In this document: piece after piece, positions 9,262 through 18,600 of the stretch | Layout: each line of letters opens with the position of its first letter | Position numbering within the stretch: the first letter of the stretch is position 1 | Source: Fragilaria crotonensis | Lineage: Eukaryota > Bacillariophyta > Fragilariophyceae > Fragilariales > Fragilariaceae | DNA: 32,016 nucleotides | Assembly: GCA_022925895.1 (NCBI GenBank) | Contig: JAKSYS010000701.1 | Location: forward strand, 1-32,016 | Reading direction: 5' to 3' | The notes under the pieces: generated by a model | What the model saw: the letters and a program-made list of their open reading frames with translations, nothing else | Told to the model about the DNA's origin: nothing | Databases searched by the model: none | Translations under genes and position numbers: made by a program

Positions 9262-10277
9262 GCTCAATATGTATGTCAGATGGCTTTGATATTTTTGGCA
9301 CGTGCTATGATGGCATCCTACAGCAATCTATTGAATATGCTACCGAATGACGTTAGGTGCCTCATCCCCGAGGCTTTCGCTTATTCAGCGGTGCCGCATT
9401 GTTTGTGACAGATGCAACAAAGACACCACTCATATTTGATGGGACACGGTACTCGGTATTTGCCAGCATGCCTCGATGAGTCTTGTGCCTATCGTGTTGG
9501 CACCTCGACCGCCCTGCGGACCAGAAGCTTCGCAATAGTGGCACATCCGAGGCAATGGAAATACCGCTGAGTGACATCCAGTTGCTTGAGTTCCGGCATT
9601 CCTTCAACGTGTACACCAAATAAGAATCCGTCATACCATCCACATCAAACATGCGCAGGTTGCGATTGACAAGCATGGACTAAGGCACCTCTTTGATCTC
9701 GATCTTTAATTGTTTCTTTCAATGGTTTCATGCCACTAGCTCGACGCTTCTGGACCCATGGTTCTGTACGAATGTCCAGGGACAAAAGCTGCTACTGCTC
9801 GAAGCTGCTTCAGAAACCGGAACGAATGTTGCTGGCGTGTCACGACAACGGTGTGTGTCACCTTTTTGTAACCACCAACAGCGATTGACCACGGAGCCGG
9901 TGTTTGCTTCAAAACTTTGCACCTGGTGACAATCACGGGCGTCGTCAGCACAAGTTCATCTCGAAGAGACTGCACATTTTCCTTTTCCCCGCACTTCGGA
10001 TCAACAAACCAACTGTCAAATATGGGTGCCGTTGCGAATGTGAACCTCATGTCGTGATCACCCAGGTCCACAAAACTGCACAGCACGTTCGTGAGTCCGT
10101 TTCTTTGCAAACGGCTATGCAAGCGGCAATACTCTTTGTCGTGGATCAGTTCGGAACTTCCTGATGTGACAACTGACGTCAAGTATTTGCACAACAACAA
10201 CTTGCTGTCATGAGCGGATCACGTCGTCTCTTCAAGCCATGATTGACCTACATTCTTTCGCATTGTTCCACGCGCAA

Positions 10278-10324
10278 CAACTGAGGGTGGCACGAAATCT
10301 GCGGTCCGCAACATTCAGGCAACA
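10278..10324 (+). repeat. Internal direct repeat of Element B, copy 1
   Basis: CAACTGAGGGTGGCACGA through ATTCAGGCAACA. It matches 10627-10673 at most positions (about 41 of 47 by eye). Confidence 0.7.
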
Positions 10325-10626
10325 AAATGTTACCACGATGACCTTGGAGCAAATCGTCGTCTCGATGTTCGGGGTCGCAGCTCGCCAACTCTTCTCTCAC
10401 TGGTGACGGCCACCCAGCATCGTTTCACTGGATCCATTTTTCGTTTGTTGTGCTTTGCTCAATGGACCCTGCTTTTCACCAATTGCCTGGCAATCTATTC
10501 GTTGCTCGCACCACAGCCCTGTGTGAGGTTGTGAGAATGCACGTCGCTTTGCTCAACCACCTGACTGAACGAATTGACCGCGTTGTCGACTATAGATGAA
10601 TGCACATGACTTGAATTGCTCCACGT

Positions 10627-10673
10627 CAACTGAGGGTGACACGACATCTGCGTTCCACGACATCCAGGCAACA
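10627..10673 (+). repeat. Internal direct repeat of Element B, copy 2
   Basis: CAACTGAGGGTGACACGA through ATCCAGGCAACA. It is the partner of 10278-10324, about 350 bp apart. Confidence 0.7.
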
Positions 10674-10723
10674 TTGCCACTCGCGCTAGGCACCGCATGG
10701 CTTTTGCTCATCATTATGGAGAT

Positions 10724-10835
10724 TCTCTTACCAAGTCCCTTGGACCGACGCTTCATCGGCCATAATGGCGCTCCTTGGTCAGTTCTGCCTCCTCAGTCAC
10801 ATCCCTTTGCCCGATGCACTCCTGTTGCTCATTGA
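10724..10835 (+). pseudogene. pol: Remnant of pol 3' end (RNase H tail) in Element B
   Basis: One frame reads GDSLTKSLGPTLHR and the next frame continues GHNGAPWSVLPP and TPVAH before a stop. Element A has ADSLTKSLGSTLHHRH and MGHYGAPWAP in the same order. This is the last 30 or so codons of copia pol with a small deletion and frame change. It shows B descends from a full copia element that lost most of pol, so its interior is not unrelated captured DNA. Confidence 0.75.
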
Positions 10836-10867
10836 TCAGTCTCTTTGATCCTGTCAATGGGGGAGTG
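10813..10867 (+). other. Element B functional 3' end: pre-tract block and polypurine tract
   Basis: GATGCACTCCTGTTGCTCATTG then CAATGGGGGAGTG (10855-10867), which abuts the 3' LTR. This is module 3 and the expected plus-strand primer. Confidence 0.8.
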
Positions 10868-11317
10868 TGTCAGTGCATCTTTTCACGCGCTTGTCTCAAG
10901 CTACTATTGCCATGCTACAGTACGGTACATCCTCCTTACCGTAATCATTGGTACACTGTATCTCTATGGTACTGTTGTATGGCTATACTGACCGGACTAC
11001 GGTAGTCTAAAAAGGAGTGGATCTTCCCACTCCGGTCACAACTTCATCTTAGCTTAAACACTTACCCTCAACTGCATCTTTGCCGGTCTAGGATCGTAAA
11101 GGTGAAGAGGGATCGTTTGCTGCTTTGATACAACACTCTCAATCCTTCCAGAATACTCGCCGCGCGTACGGATACGCTTGTTCTCACTTGTTTCGACTTG
11201 TTCTGTCGATCAGCCTCGATCATTGTCACTTGAGCGAGTCTTCCCTCCTTCCTTGCGTCTAACCCGCTCCCCGGCGAGCGAGCGTGAACGTAAGGCCTTG
11301 GAAAGATTGTTCTAACA
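10868..11317 (+). repeat. Element B 3' LTR
   Basis: 450 bp from TGTCAGTGCATC to TTCTAACA, identical by eye to 6747-7196. It contains the conserved core block at 11037-11110. Confidence 0.95.
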
Positions 11318-11322
11318 GGAAG
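11318..11322. repeat. Target-site duplication of Element B, right copy
   Basis: GGAAG, identical to 6742-6746. It falls within the gag codons for R-F-L of Element A. Confidence 0.92.
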
Positions 11323-11684
11323 CGGATCATGATAGGGACGTGTACGATGTCGGACGGGCGAGAACGTTCCTTGAGACGTTGGACGATGAGGCGCTGGAGC
11401 GCCGGCTTTTTTCGTAACGAGATGACGGAGTTGCGGCTGCGGGCGTGGTACATGCCAAATCCGGGGTCGGTCAGTGTAGGCAATAACTCTTCCGACAACC
11501 ATGTGGTGTCTTCGAGTTGTTGGAGAACGCAGTTACGGATGGTGTCGTGATAGGTTTCCGTAAGTGACATTGTAGGCACATCGAAGATCTCTGTGAGTGG
11601 GATTTCTGCCATCGGGCAGTCCACAATATCGATGGTTATAACGAGACAGTCATTGTCGTATTGAACCTCCTCGGCGTCCACCAT
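11318..11684 (-). pseudogene. gag: Element A gag, N-terminal part
   Basis: The frame begins at an ATG (11682-11684) about 165 bp past the primer site, in the context AAAATGGTGG. It encodes DAEEVQYDND, DIVDCPMAEIPL, LEDTTWLSEELL and KPALQRL, the N-terminal gag domain also seen at the start of Element B's ORF. It runs into the Element B insertion after MIRF; the rest of the gene resumes at 6741. This is the true start of A's Gag-Pol. Confidence 0.85.
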
Positions 11685-11847
11685 TTTGTTATCGGGTTTC
11701 AGAAATATGCGGTCCCGGATGTCTGGTCGGAGAGTATTTTTAACGCGGAGTGGCTACGTGGTTCCCGATATCATGTGAATCGTGTGACACCGAAGAACGA
11801 GAGAACTTCGAAATCAGTCGGAGAGTGCGCAGAAAACAGTCGTAGAA

Positions 11848-11862
11848 TTTGGGCTCATAACC
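11848..11862 (-). other. Primer-binding site of Element A
   Basis: In element sense GGTTATGAGCCCAAA follows the 5' LTR at once. It is identical to the site in Element B and complementary to the anticodon arm of initiator tRNA-Met. Confidence 0.8.
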
Positions 11863-12262
11863 TGTGAGACCCTCCTAGTACGGCGGCTCCACAAACAGTG
11901 ACTCGCTTGGGAGTCGGGTTAGGACAAAGCCGTCGCAATGAAGAGGAACGAACGCAGAAGCAAGAAGGCACGGCGTGGCGATGTCGATATCGAGCGTGTG
12001 ATGGGTGATGTGTTGGCGTTCGTGTTGTGGCTAAGTATATCCTTCGGCCTCTTCACCCTTACGATCAAATGGACCGGCAAGAATGCGATTGAGGGAATAA
12101 AGGATTATATTAGAAGTTGTGTGCCGATGGAGTACATCGGCCTTAAGCTAAATTAGTCGGAGTTGCGCATTTGATAGCGCATCAGCATCGACCGTAGATA
12201 GTCGACCGTGCGCAGTAGACAGTAGCACGGTGTCATGGAGATATATAGAATATGCACTGACA
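11863..12262 (-). repeat. Element A 5' LTR
   Basis: The 400 bp partner of 495-895, with about five small differences. It carries the shared core block at 12048-12121. Outside it, GAAC at 12263 repeats the left flank. Confidence 0.92.
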
Positions 12263-12498
12263 GAACTTGTCTACAGTGAATTGAAAGTGGAGGCAGTTTA
12301 GAATAGATCAGACACTTAGTAATGAATAGTAGAATGGTTCATCAAAGCCACACGAATAGGCACAATTAAAACTAATCTCCAACAAAAGTTAAAATGAGCG
12401 ACAATAACATCTATTATATGAACAATGTCAGCTCAGAACTACTGAGGTGATTACTTCATACACACTACACAGCAAACTTCTTCTTTTCGAATATCTAA

Positions 12499-12708
12499 TT
12501 CAGGAATTGAAATTCATGATCACAAATGAAGAAGTGGTATAGTTCATATATTTAGAGTCCAAGAGTTCAGGAATCCCACCCGAGTGTTAGTAAAAAATGA
12601 GTCAGTGAAATTCAGGAATTGAAATTTTGGAGCTCAGGAATGCAAAGTATGAGCTCCTATGCAAGAGATGAAAAAGTTCAGGAAAAATATATTTCAGAGT
12701 TCAGGAAT
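12499..12708 (+). repeat. Cluster of TTCAGGAAT short repeats
   Basis: Six close matches to TTCAGGAAT lie in 210 bp (near 12499, 12566, 12611, 12633, 12677 and 12700). Two share the longer TTCAGGAATTGAAATT. Confidence 0.6.
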
Positions 12709-12758
12709 ACGAGGAAACCCGCTTCATACACATGATGTACAAGCTCTTTAGTCCTAAG

Positions 12759-12783
12759 TTTTTACCTATATTTTAGGTAAAAA
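12759..12783. repeat. Perfect 10 bp inverted repeat
   Basis: TTTTTACCTA, loop TATTT, TAGGTAAAAA. It could form a hairpin. No T-tract or gene end ties it to termination. Confidence 0.6.
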
Positions 12784-13642
12784 TTATGAACAAAAAATTA
12801 TCATATCAAAGATAATTGGTTTTTCATATCCAAGAGCCGACTTGGTTTTGGCACCCTTAGATGCAAGGTGGCTGATGTTGATGTCAACAATCATCCTGTC
12901 CCCGGTTGTTTGTCCCCATGTGCTGATTGGTGCAGCATTCTGAGATGTTCTCATGACTTGCTTGGCCAAGAAGATGGGATGGAACAAAGGAACCACCAAT
13001 GCTACACTCAATGCTGAGCTGGCTGAATTGGATGGAACCGTGTACCCCTTGTCCTGATTAACAAATGTGTGTTGTTGCAGGGACTCCAAAGGAACATGTT
13101 CACCCATGGCAACAGTGAAGTATCTGTAATGACATGGCAACTGGTTTGGTTGATGATGGCCTTGCTGTTGCGCCCATGTTGGACTACCAAGATGTTCTTG
13201 CATGTCTGACAGGCATGTGCTAGACAGATGCTCATTTCTGTTGTGGAGGAACCTGGCTGGTTGGCCATTTGCTTAGTTCCCCAATGGAATGTACAATGGA
13301 TGTGCAGGTCTCCAGTGCCTTTGGCTTGGGGGGCGGCTTATTTTGCAACTGCTACCAGAGGGACTTAGAAGTATATGCAATGACTGCTGCTGCCCAGTAT
13401 GCAATGATTGTTACTGAGGTCTTGTTCAGGGGTAAGGATGATACACTTTTGGTCAGTCAAGAATGGATTCAGGATGGTACCAACAGGAGCATAATGTGTT
13501 GCATTTCCTGGAGGAGCCAGAAATGGCATAGTTGAGGAAGAAGTGACTGGTTCCCTTGCAGACTTCAATGAGCTACTGTGTGGTGCAATCAAGGCTCTAG
13601 CTGTTGCTTGTGAGATTGCCAAGGCTGGCAGACACGTACAAG

Positions 13643-13646
13643 AATG
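13643..13646. repeat. Target-site duplication of Element D, left copy
   Basis: AATG here and at 20131-20134. Four bases match exactly; a fifth does not. Confidence 0.65.
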
Positions 13647-13837
13647 TGTTAATACGGCATGGATTCGTATAGTCACGATACGATACTGATACGGTACCGA
13701 TACATACAGTGCGACAGTAACGACGATGAGGGTTACATGTGATAATCCGGAGGTCACAATTCTACTGACTTGTACAGATAAACTAGACTAGTTCTGACAT
13801 GCTTATTATGAACTATCGTGTACATGTAGAGTTATGA
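13647..13837 (+). repeat. Element D 5' LTR
   Basis: 191 bp from TGTTAATACGGC to GAGTTATGA, identical by eye to 19940-20130. It is unusual in lacking a CA end. Confidence 0.9.
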
Positions 13838-14259
13838 GTTTATCAGACCCAATGGCTCAAAGAGGAGAAGAATGGTACCATCCGGTCGAGATGCGTGAGA
13901 GAGACTCGACCGATTGTCCCATCATGGTCAAAGGTGGACCACATGTGATGGTGGCAATTTTGAGCAGGACATCGGGATATGATTCATTGGACTCAAATTT
14001 TCAGTCCCTATGTATGGCCTTACATTTGAACATGATGATTCATACTTAAGGGACCTTACTATTAGGAACGCATACTGGATGCATATTCCCTGCCAAATGG
14101 ATTGGCAGATGGAAATTCTCTTGATTATTACTTAAGGCAAGTCACATGAACCTTCGGAACTTCCGTTAAGAAGATGGGCACATCTACTCGAAGTTACTCA
14201 CTCTTCTATCTTTTGCAACCTTGAGATCATTCGCACATCGACCGATACCTCACTCGACC
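13838..14259 (+). other. Element D leader with putative primer site
   Basis: The interior starts GTTTATCAGACCCAATGG. The junction reads TTATGAG, which recalls the anticodon-loop complement used by A and B, while TTATCAGACC resembles the plant-type TGGTATCAGAGC site. I cannot decide between them. No convincing ORF precedes gag. Confidence 0.45.
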
Positions 14260-15627
14260 ATGGACGAAGCCCTCCAACGTTGCGGGTTTAACCCGCAGAC
14301 CATCCGATACCTGATAAGTCAGGGATTCGTCAGTCCTGCCGATCTCCTGCTTGCGACCGAATCCGACCTCGATACGATGGCTCGGACAGTGGCCAGAAAT
14401 CCACCTCGTGGACCCGGTGGCAACCAGGTTATCATGCCATTCATTTCCCTAAAGAACCTGAAAGGGTTCCGCTTCTGGGCGGATGAACGCAGACGAATTG
14501 GACTAGACACGAATCCTGACAATTTCACCGACGCCTCGGTCATTTCCTCGGCCATCAAGTGCCAGAGATATGAGGAGCTGAAGGAGGCATCGAAGGATGA
14601 AGATGCGTCTAAGCCAGACCATTTGAAGAAGTTGGTGAACTGGGCACTTTGGAACGAAGCATTCCAGAATTATCTTCGCCAGATTGTCAGTGCTGCCAAG
14701 ATCCCCCTAGTCTATTTGACTCGGGAAGAGCGAGATGTCGACGTAGTCTTAGATCCGAACGACTACCCAAATCCGACGGCATATCTCATTGAAGCGACGA
14801 TTCTAGAAGGGAGGCATTTCGAGTTGGACAACCCTCGGTTCTACCGCGAGTTGAAGTCCTTCACCGTCAACGGAGAAGGATGGTCGTATATCAAGAAGTA
14901 CGAGAGGAGTCAGGATGGAAGAAAGGCATACTTGGCATTGAAGACGCAGTGCGAGGGTACTGCCTCCAAAATCACTCGTAAGAATAAGGCATATGCTTCG
15001 ATAGCAAATGCCGTATACAGTGGTTCTCGCCGCCAGTATAAATTTCAGGATTACATTAACATCCACCAGACTGCCCATAACGAAATTCTGGATTGTGACC
15101 CAACAGAAGCCGTCCCAGAATCGAAGAAGGTCTCAGACTTCCTTAAAGGAATCACGGACCCAAAGCTGGAATCCGCAGTGTCAGTTGTACTCGGCGATCC
15201 CAGAATGCTCAATGACTTCCAGATGTGCCAGCAGTACTTGTCCACGACAGTGGAGAATCGAGCTACTCTGGAGAAGAGCAAGGACAGGAACATCTCTGGC
15301 GTTAAAAGCACAGGCGACAAGTCCAACGGAGGGAAGAAAGATAAAGGAAAGCTACCAAAGAATTTCAAGCTCGAGAACAAATATTACCCCCCTAGAATCT
15401 ATCGCCTCTTGAGTCAGGAACAGAAGGACCAACTCAGAGAATGGGGCGAGAAGAAGGGGAAGAGGTCGGTGGCGGCGTTGAAGAAACAAATCAAGGACGA
15501 ACTGAAGAGCGAAATGAAGAAGAGCGGTGACACGAAGGAAGATAGTGCAGACGAGTCGAGTGCTGATGATGCAGCCGGCAAGGAGTTCGGCCGCGCAGCC
15601 CACAAGAAGAAACAGAAGAAAGAGTGA
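14260..15627 (+). CDS. gag: Gag protein of Element D (455 aa)
   Basis: Gag would form the virus-like particle that packages element RNA. I place the start at the ATG of 14260 (MDEALQRCGFNPQT); the frame is open to a TTG at 14221 but no ATG lies there. The middle holds FRFWADERRRIGLDT, LKKLVNWALWNEAFQNYLRQ and AYLALKTQCEGTASKITR, a layout seen in copia gag proteins of diatoms. There is no CCHC knuckle. Instead the C-terminal 120 residues are very Lys/Glu-rich (KSTGDKSNGGKKDKGK and a basic end KKKQKKE) and may bind RNA by charge. The TGA stop is at 15625. Pol lies in the +1 frame 52 nt further on. Confidence 0.85.
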   Translation: MDEALQRCGFNPQTIRYLISQGFVSPADLLLATESDLDTMARTVARNPPRGPGGNQVIMPFISLKNLKGFRFWADERRRIGLDTNPDNFTDASVISSAIKCQRYEELKEASKDEDASKPDHLKKLVNWALWNEAFQNYLRQIVSAAKIPLVYLTREERDVDVVLDPNDYPNPTAYLIEATILEGRHFELDNPRFYRELKSFTVNGEGWSYIKKYERSQDGRKAYLALKTQCEGTASKITRKNKAYASIANAVYSGSRRQYKFQDYINIHQTAHNEILDCDPTEAVPESKKVSDFLKGITDPKLESAVSVVLGDPRMLNDFQMCQQYLSTTVENRATLEKSKDRNISGVKSTGDKSNGGKKDKGKLPKNFKLENKYYPPRIYRLLSQEQKDQLREWGEKKGKRSVAALKKQIKDELKSEMKKSGDTKEDSADESSADDAAGKEFGRAAHKKKQKKE

Positions 15628-15679
15628 CTCGCATGCACCGTCGCGATGATCTCGAGGGCGGTGTACTCAGTGAATTACG

Positions 15680-18600
15680 ATGCAATACGAGGAGCAAGCC
15701 ATCGAACCGGGACGATGTGAGATGGATTCTCACGCCGATACCTGCGTGGCCGGAAGTAATTGCGTAGTTCTTGAATACACCGGCAGGGTAGCCGCTGTGG
15801 AAGCATACTCCCCTGATTATCCCTCGAAGCAGGTTCCCATTGCGACGGTTGCGACTGCGTACGACTGTCCGACTTCTGGCGCAACGTTCGTATTAATTAT
15901 TAACGAGGCGTTATACTTTGGCGACTCCCTACACTTTTCCCTCCTGTCCCCTAATCAACTTCGGGATAATGATGTGCATGTTGATGAACGACATCATCAA
16001 CACGCCCCGGATTCCCTCTTCGGAATCCTCGTTCCGTCCGAACCACTTCACATCCCATTCACCCTGGAAGGTGTCATCGCAGGGTTCGACACTCGACCGC
16101 CCACCCAACAAGAACTCGACGACACGAATTCACACATTGAATTAACGTCCGACGTGGAATGGATTCCCGGAACATTCGCGCTCTCGCTCCCCGAGGAGGA
16201 AGAAACGAATTCCGATAACGAACGACGAATTTCAAGTATGAGAGCTCGGCACGTGAAGGTTCTAAACTCCAAGGCGACCAAGTACCGAATCAAGAGTTGT
16301 TTACAGACATTATCGGCGACCCAATCCTTATTCGAGATCCAGCTAGCGAACGAGGTGAATGCGACGAACTCGGATGACCCGATCCTTAGCAGAATTGCAA
16401 AGTTGACTTCGTCTCGAGCCTGCGAATCGAACCTCGAAGAGAAAGGAGCGGTCAGTGCGATAAGAACTGGTGATACAACATCCGCGATTACTCCCGAGAA
16501 CCTCGCACGCAAATGGATGGTGGGTGTCGAGACCGCAAGGAAGTCGCTTCATGTGACAACTCAGCGGGGAGTGAGATCGATCCCCAATCCAGCGATGCGG
16601 CGATTCAAGACCCAGATGGCGCATCTGCGTTATCCGAGGTTAAAGGGAATGTACTACGCCGACATAATGGAGCCGAAGATCAAGTCGATTGATTCACAGA
16701 AATACGCCCATGTAATTGGAAACGGCCGAGGATTTACAAAGGTCTACCCAATGGAGCGAAAAAACGAATCGATATATGCCCTCGATGACTTTGTTAAGAA
16801 AGTCGGGATCCCAGAAGTGTTGTTATGTGACAACGACTCGACTATGGAAGGGTGGAACGAATGGAAACGTAGAATCAGAAAGTATTCGATTGAACCGAAA
16901 TACACGGAGCCATACTCTCCCTTTCAGAACAAGGCGGAACTCGACATCAGGGAGCTCAAGAGGATGATCAGGAGGTATCAAGATAAGTCACGATCTCCGC
17001 GACGACTATGGAATTACCTGGCGAATCTGTGTGCCAACATCCGATCGTTCATCGCGGGGACGCACCCGGATCTTCTGGGACGATCTGCGTTTGAACAGGT
17101 ACATGGTTGGACGCCCGATATTTCCAATTATGTCATGCACGGATGGTACGAGGTCGTCTCGTATCTTGACAACGACAACGAACGGAAACTCGCATGCTGG
17201 TTAGGCCCGGCAGAAGATTACGGTGGCGGCGACGCAGCTTTTCTACTGCCCAAATCAGCGAGACCGATCGTAAGGAGTACCCTGTGGTCTTTGACTCCTA
17301 ACGAACGAGCCGATCGGAGAGACGAGATAAAGGAACTCCTAGATTCGATTAGCGAAAAAATCGGCGACGACAGATCGAACGAGGAAGTGCTTGAAGCACT
17401 AGGTGACCAGCAGTTTCCAATGCTTGACATATTCGGGGATGATAATGACGCCGACATCGACGTGGTAGATCCATTGAGTCGTGCAGAGGCTGACGAATAC
17501 ACACCCGAAGCATTTGATAAGTATATAACTGCCGAGATCGTTACCGACCGGGGAGGAGAACTCCTCCGAGGCACGGTGAAAAGCCGAAAACGTGACAACG
17601 ATGGACAGCCGATCGGAACGTCAAACCCCAATCCACTTTTGGACACCAGGGAGTACCTGGTTTGCTTCGAAGATGGCACGGAAGAGACGTATACGGCGAA
17701 TCTAATTGCTGAGTGTCTATACTCGCAAATAGACGACGGTGGACGACGACTTCAGATAATGAAGGAAATCATCGACCACGAGAAAACAGATAATGCACTC
17801 AAGGATGAGGACGCATTTTATTCGACAAAGTCTGGGCCTAAGCCCAAGCGTACCACACGCGGATGGCGACTTTTAGTCGAATGGAACGACGGGTCGAACT
17901 CTTGGGTCCCGCTGAAGGATCTCAAGGATGCGTATCCGGTCCAAATTGCAGATTACGCAGTCACCAACAACCTTACGAATGAGCCAGCCTTCAGGTGGTG
18001 GGTGCCGTTTGCGCTCAAGAAGCGCGAACGCATTCTCCACAAGGTCAAGTCGAAGTATTGGTCCACGTCCCATAAGTATGGATTGGAGTTACCAAAAAGC
18101 GTGTCCGAAGCGTTACAGATCGATAAAAGAACGGGGACGGATTTTTGGAGGAAAGCGATAGAAAAAGAAATCCGAAACGTGTTTCCTGCATTTGAATTCA
18201 TCGACGGAGACGAAGCGAACGTACCTCCCGGATACACCTTCGTCGACACATACTTTGTGTTCGACATAAAGATGGACCTTACACGGAAGGCCAGATTGGT
18301 AGCACGAGGCAGTATGACCGAACCAACCAAAGAGGAAACATTCGCATCTGTCGTGAGCAGAGACACCGTTAGACTTTTCTTCCTTTTAGCCGCCCTGAAC
18401 GACTTAGAGTTGCTCTCCTGCGACATTCAAAACGCTTATTTGGCAGCTCCAAACAAGGAGAAGATTTGGACTAGATTCGATGATCAGCTTGGGCCAGAAT
18501 ATAAGGGAAGGAGGGCAATCATTGCGAAGGCTCTATATGGTCTGCGATCTAGCGGGAGGTCCTTCAGGGACTTCCTTGCATTGAATCTTCGAGAAATGGG

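Larger units (their letters stand above)
8577..10867 (+). other. Element B long interior without sense coding, with repeated 3'-end modules
   Basis: I see no pol domain in the sense frames. The stretch holds three copies of a pol-end/polypurine module (8611-8668, 9194-9249, 10813-10867), a pair of about 47 bp direct repeats (10278 and 10627) and the pol tail remnant at 10724-10835. Antisense ORFs at 9362-9676 and 9736-10200 exist but have no recognisable family and were not called as genes. Confidence 0.6.
6747..11317 (+). mobile_element. Element B: recent non-autonomous copia-type LTR retrotransposon nested in A
   Basis: B has two 450 bp LTRs (6747-7196, 10868-11317) that I read as identical, a perfect GGAAG target duplication, an initiator tRNA-Met-type primer site at 7197 and a polypurine tract at 10855. 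The interior is only 3.67 kb. It carries one gag-like ORF (7371-8576) whose N-terminus is homologous to A's gag, and a short remnant of the pol 3' end (10724-10835). There is no protease, integrase or RT. B must therefore have been moved by enzymes of a related autonomous element, recently by LTR identity. Its insertion splits A's gag in the opposite orientation. Confidence 0.92.
495..12262 (-). mobile_element. Element A: degraded Ty1/copia (CoDi-like) LTR retrotransposon
   Basis: This is a complete but decayed copia element read on the minus strand. It has two LTRs (495-895 and 11863-12262), a primer site beside the right LTR and a polypurine tract beside the left LTR. The order is gag, protease, integrase, RT, RNase H, which defines Ty1/copia. 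GAAC flanks both ends (491-494 and 12263-12266); if the terminal LTR base is assigned to the target, the repeat becomes five bases (GAACT). Element B (6747-11317) sits inside its gag, so without B the element is about 7.2 kb. The two LTRs differ by about five small changes in 400 bp, mostly indels, so it is older than B and D. At least eight frame changes break gag-pol. Confidence 0.9.
12302..13646. other. Unassigned flanking DNA between Elements A and D
   Basis: I find no recognisable gene. Open frames at 12784-13203 (minus) and 13269-13535 (plus) have no motif I know. In plus sense 13540-13640 reads NGIVEEEVTGSLADFNELL and KALAVACEIAKAG, which looks protein-like but is bounded by stops. It may be a decayed gene or older element. 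It was contiguous with 20131 onward before Element D inserted. Confidence 0.4.

Noticed and set aside
9362-10200. Two antisense ORFs (104 and 154 aa) inside Element B, considered as a captured gene
   Set aside because: Neither starts clearly with ATG or shows a family motif, and they lie opposite the element's sense strand. Kept only as a remark.
11938-12156. Plus-strand ORFs in the LTRs of A (also 267-734), with a hydrophobic stretch LAFVLWLSISFGLF
   Set aside because: They lie wholly or partly in LTR sequence, antisense to the element, and differ between LTR copies by frame-changing indels.
14221-14259. Start of gag D at 14221
   Set aside because: The codon is TTG; the first ATG in frame is at 14260.
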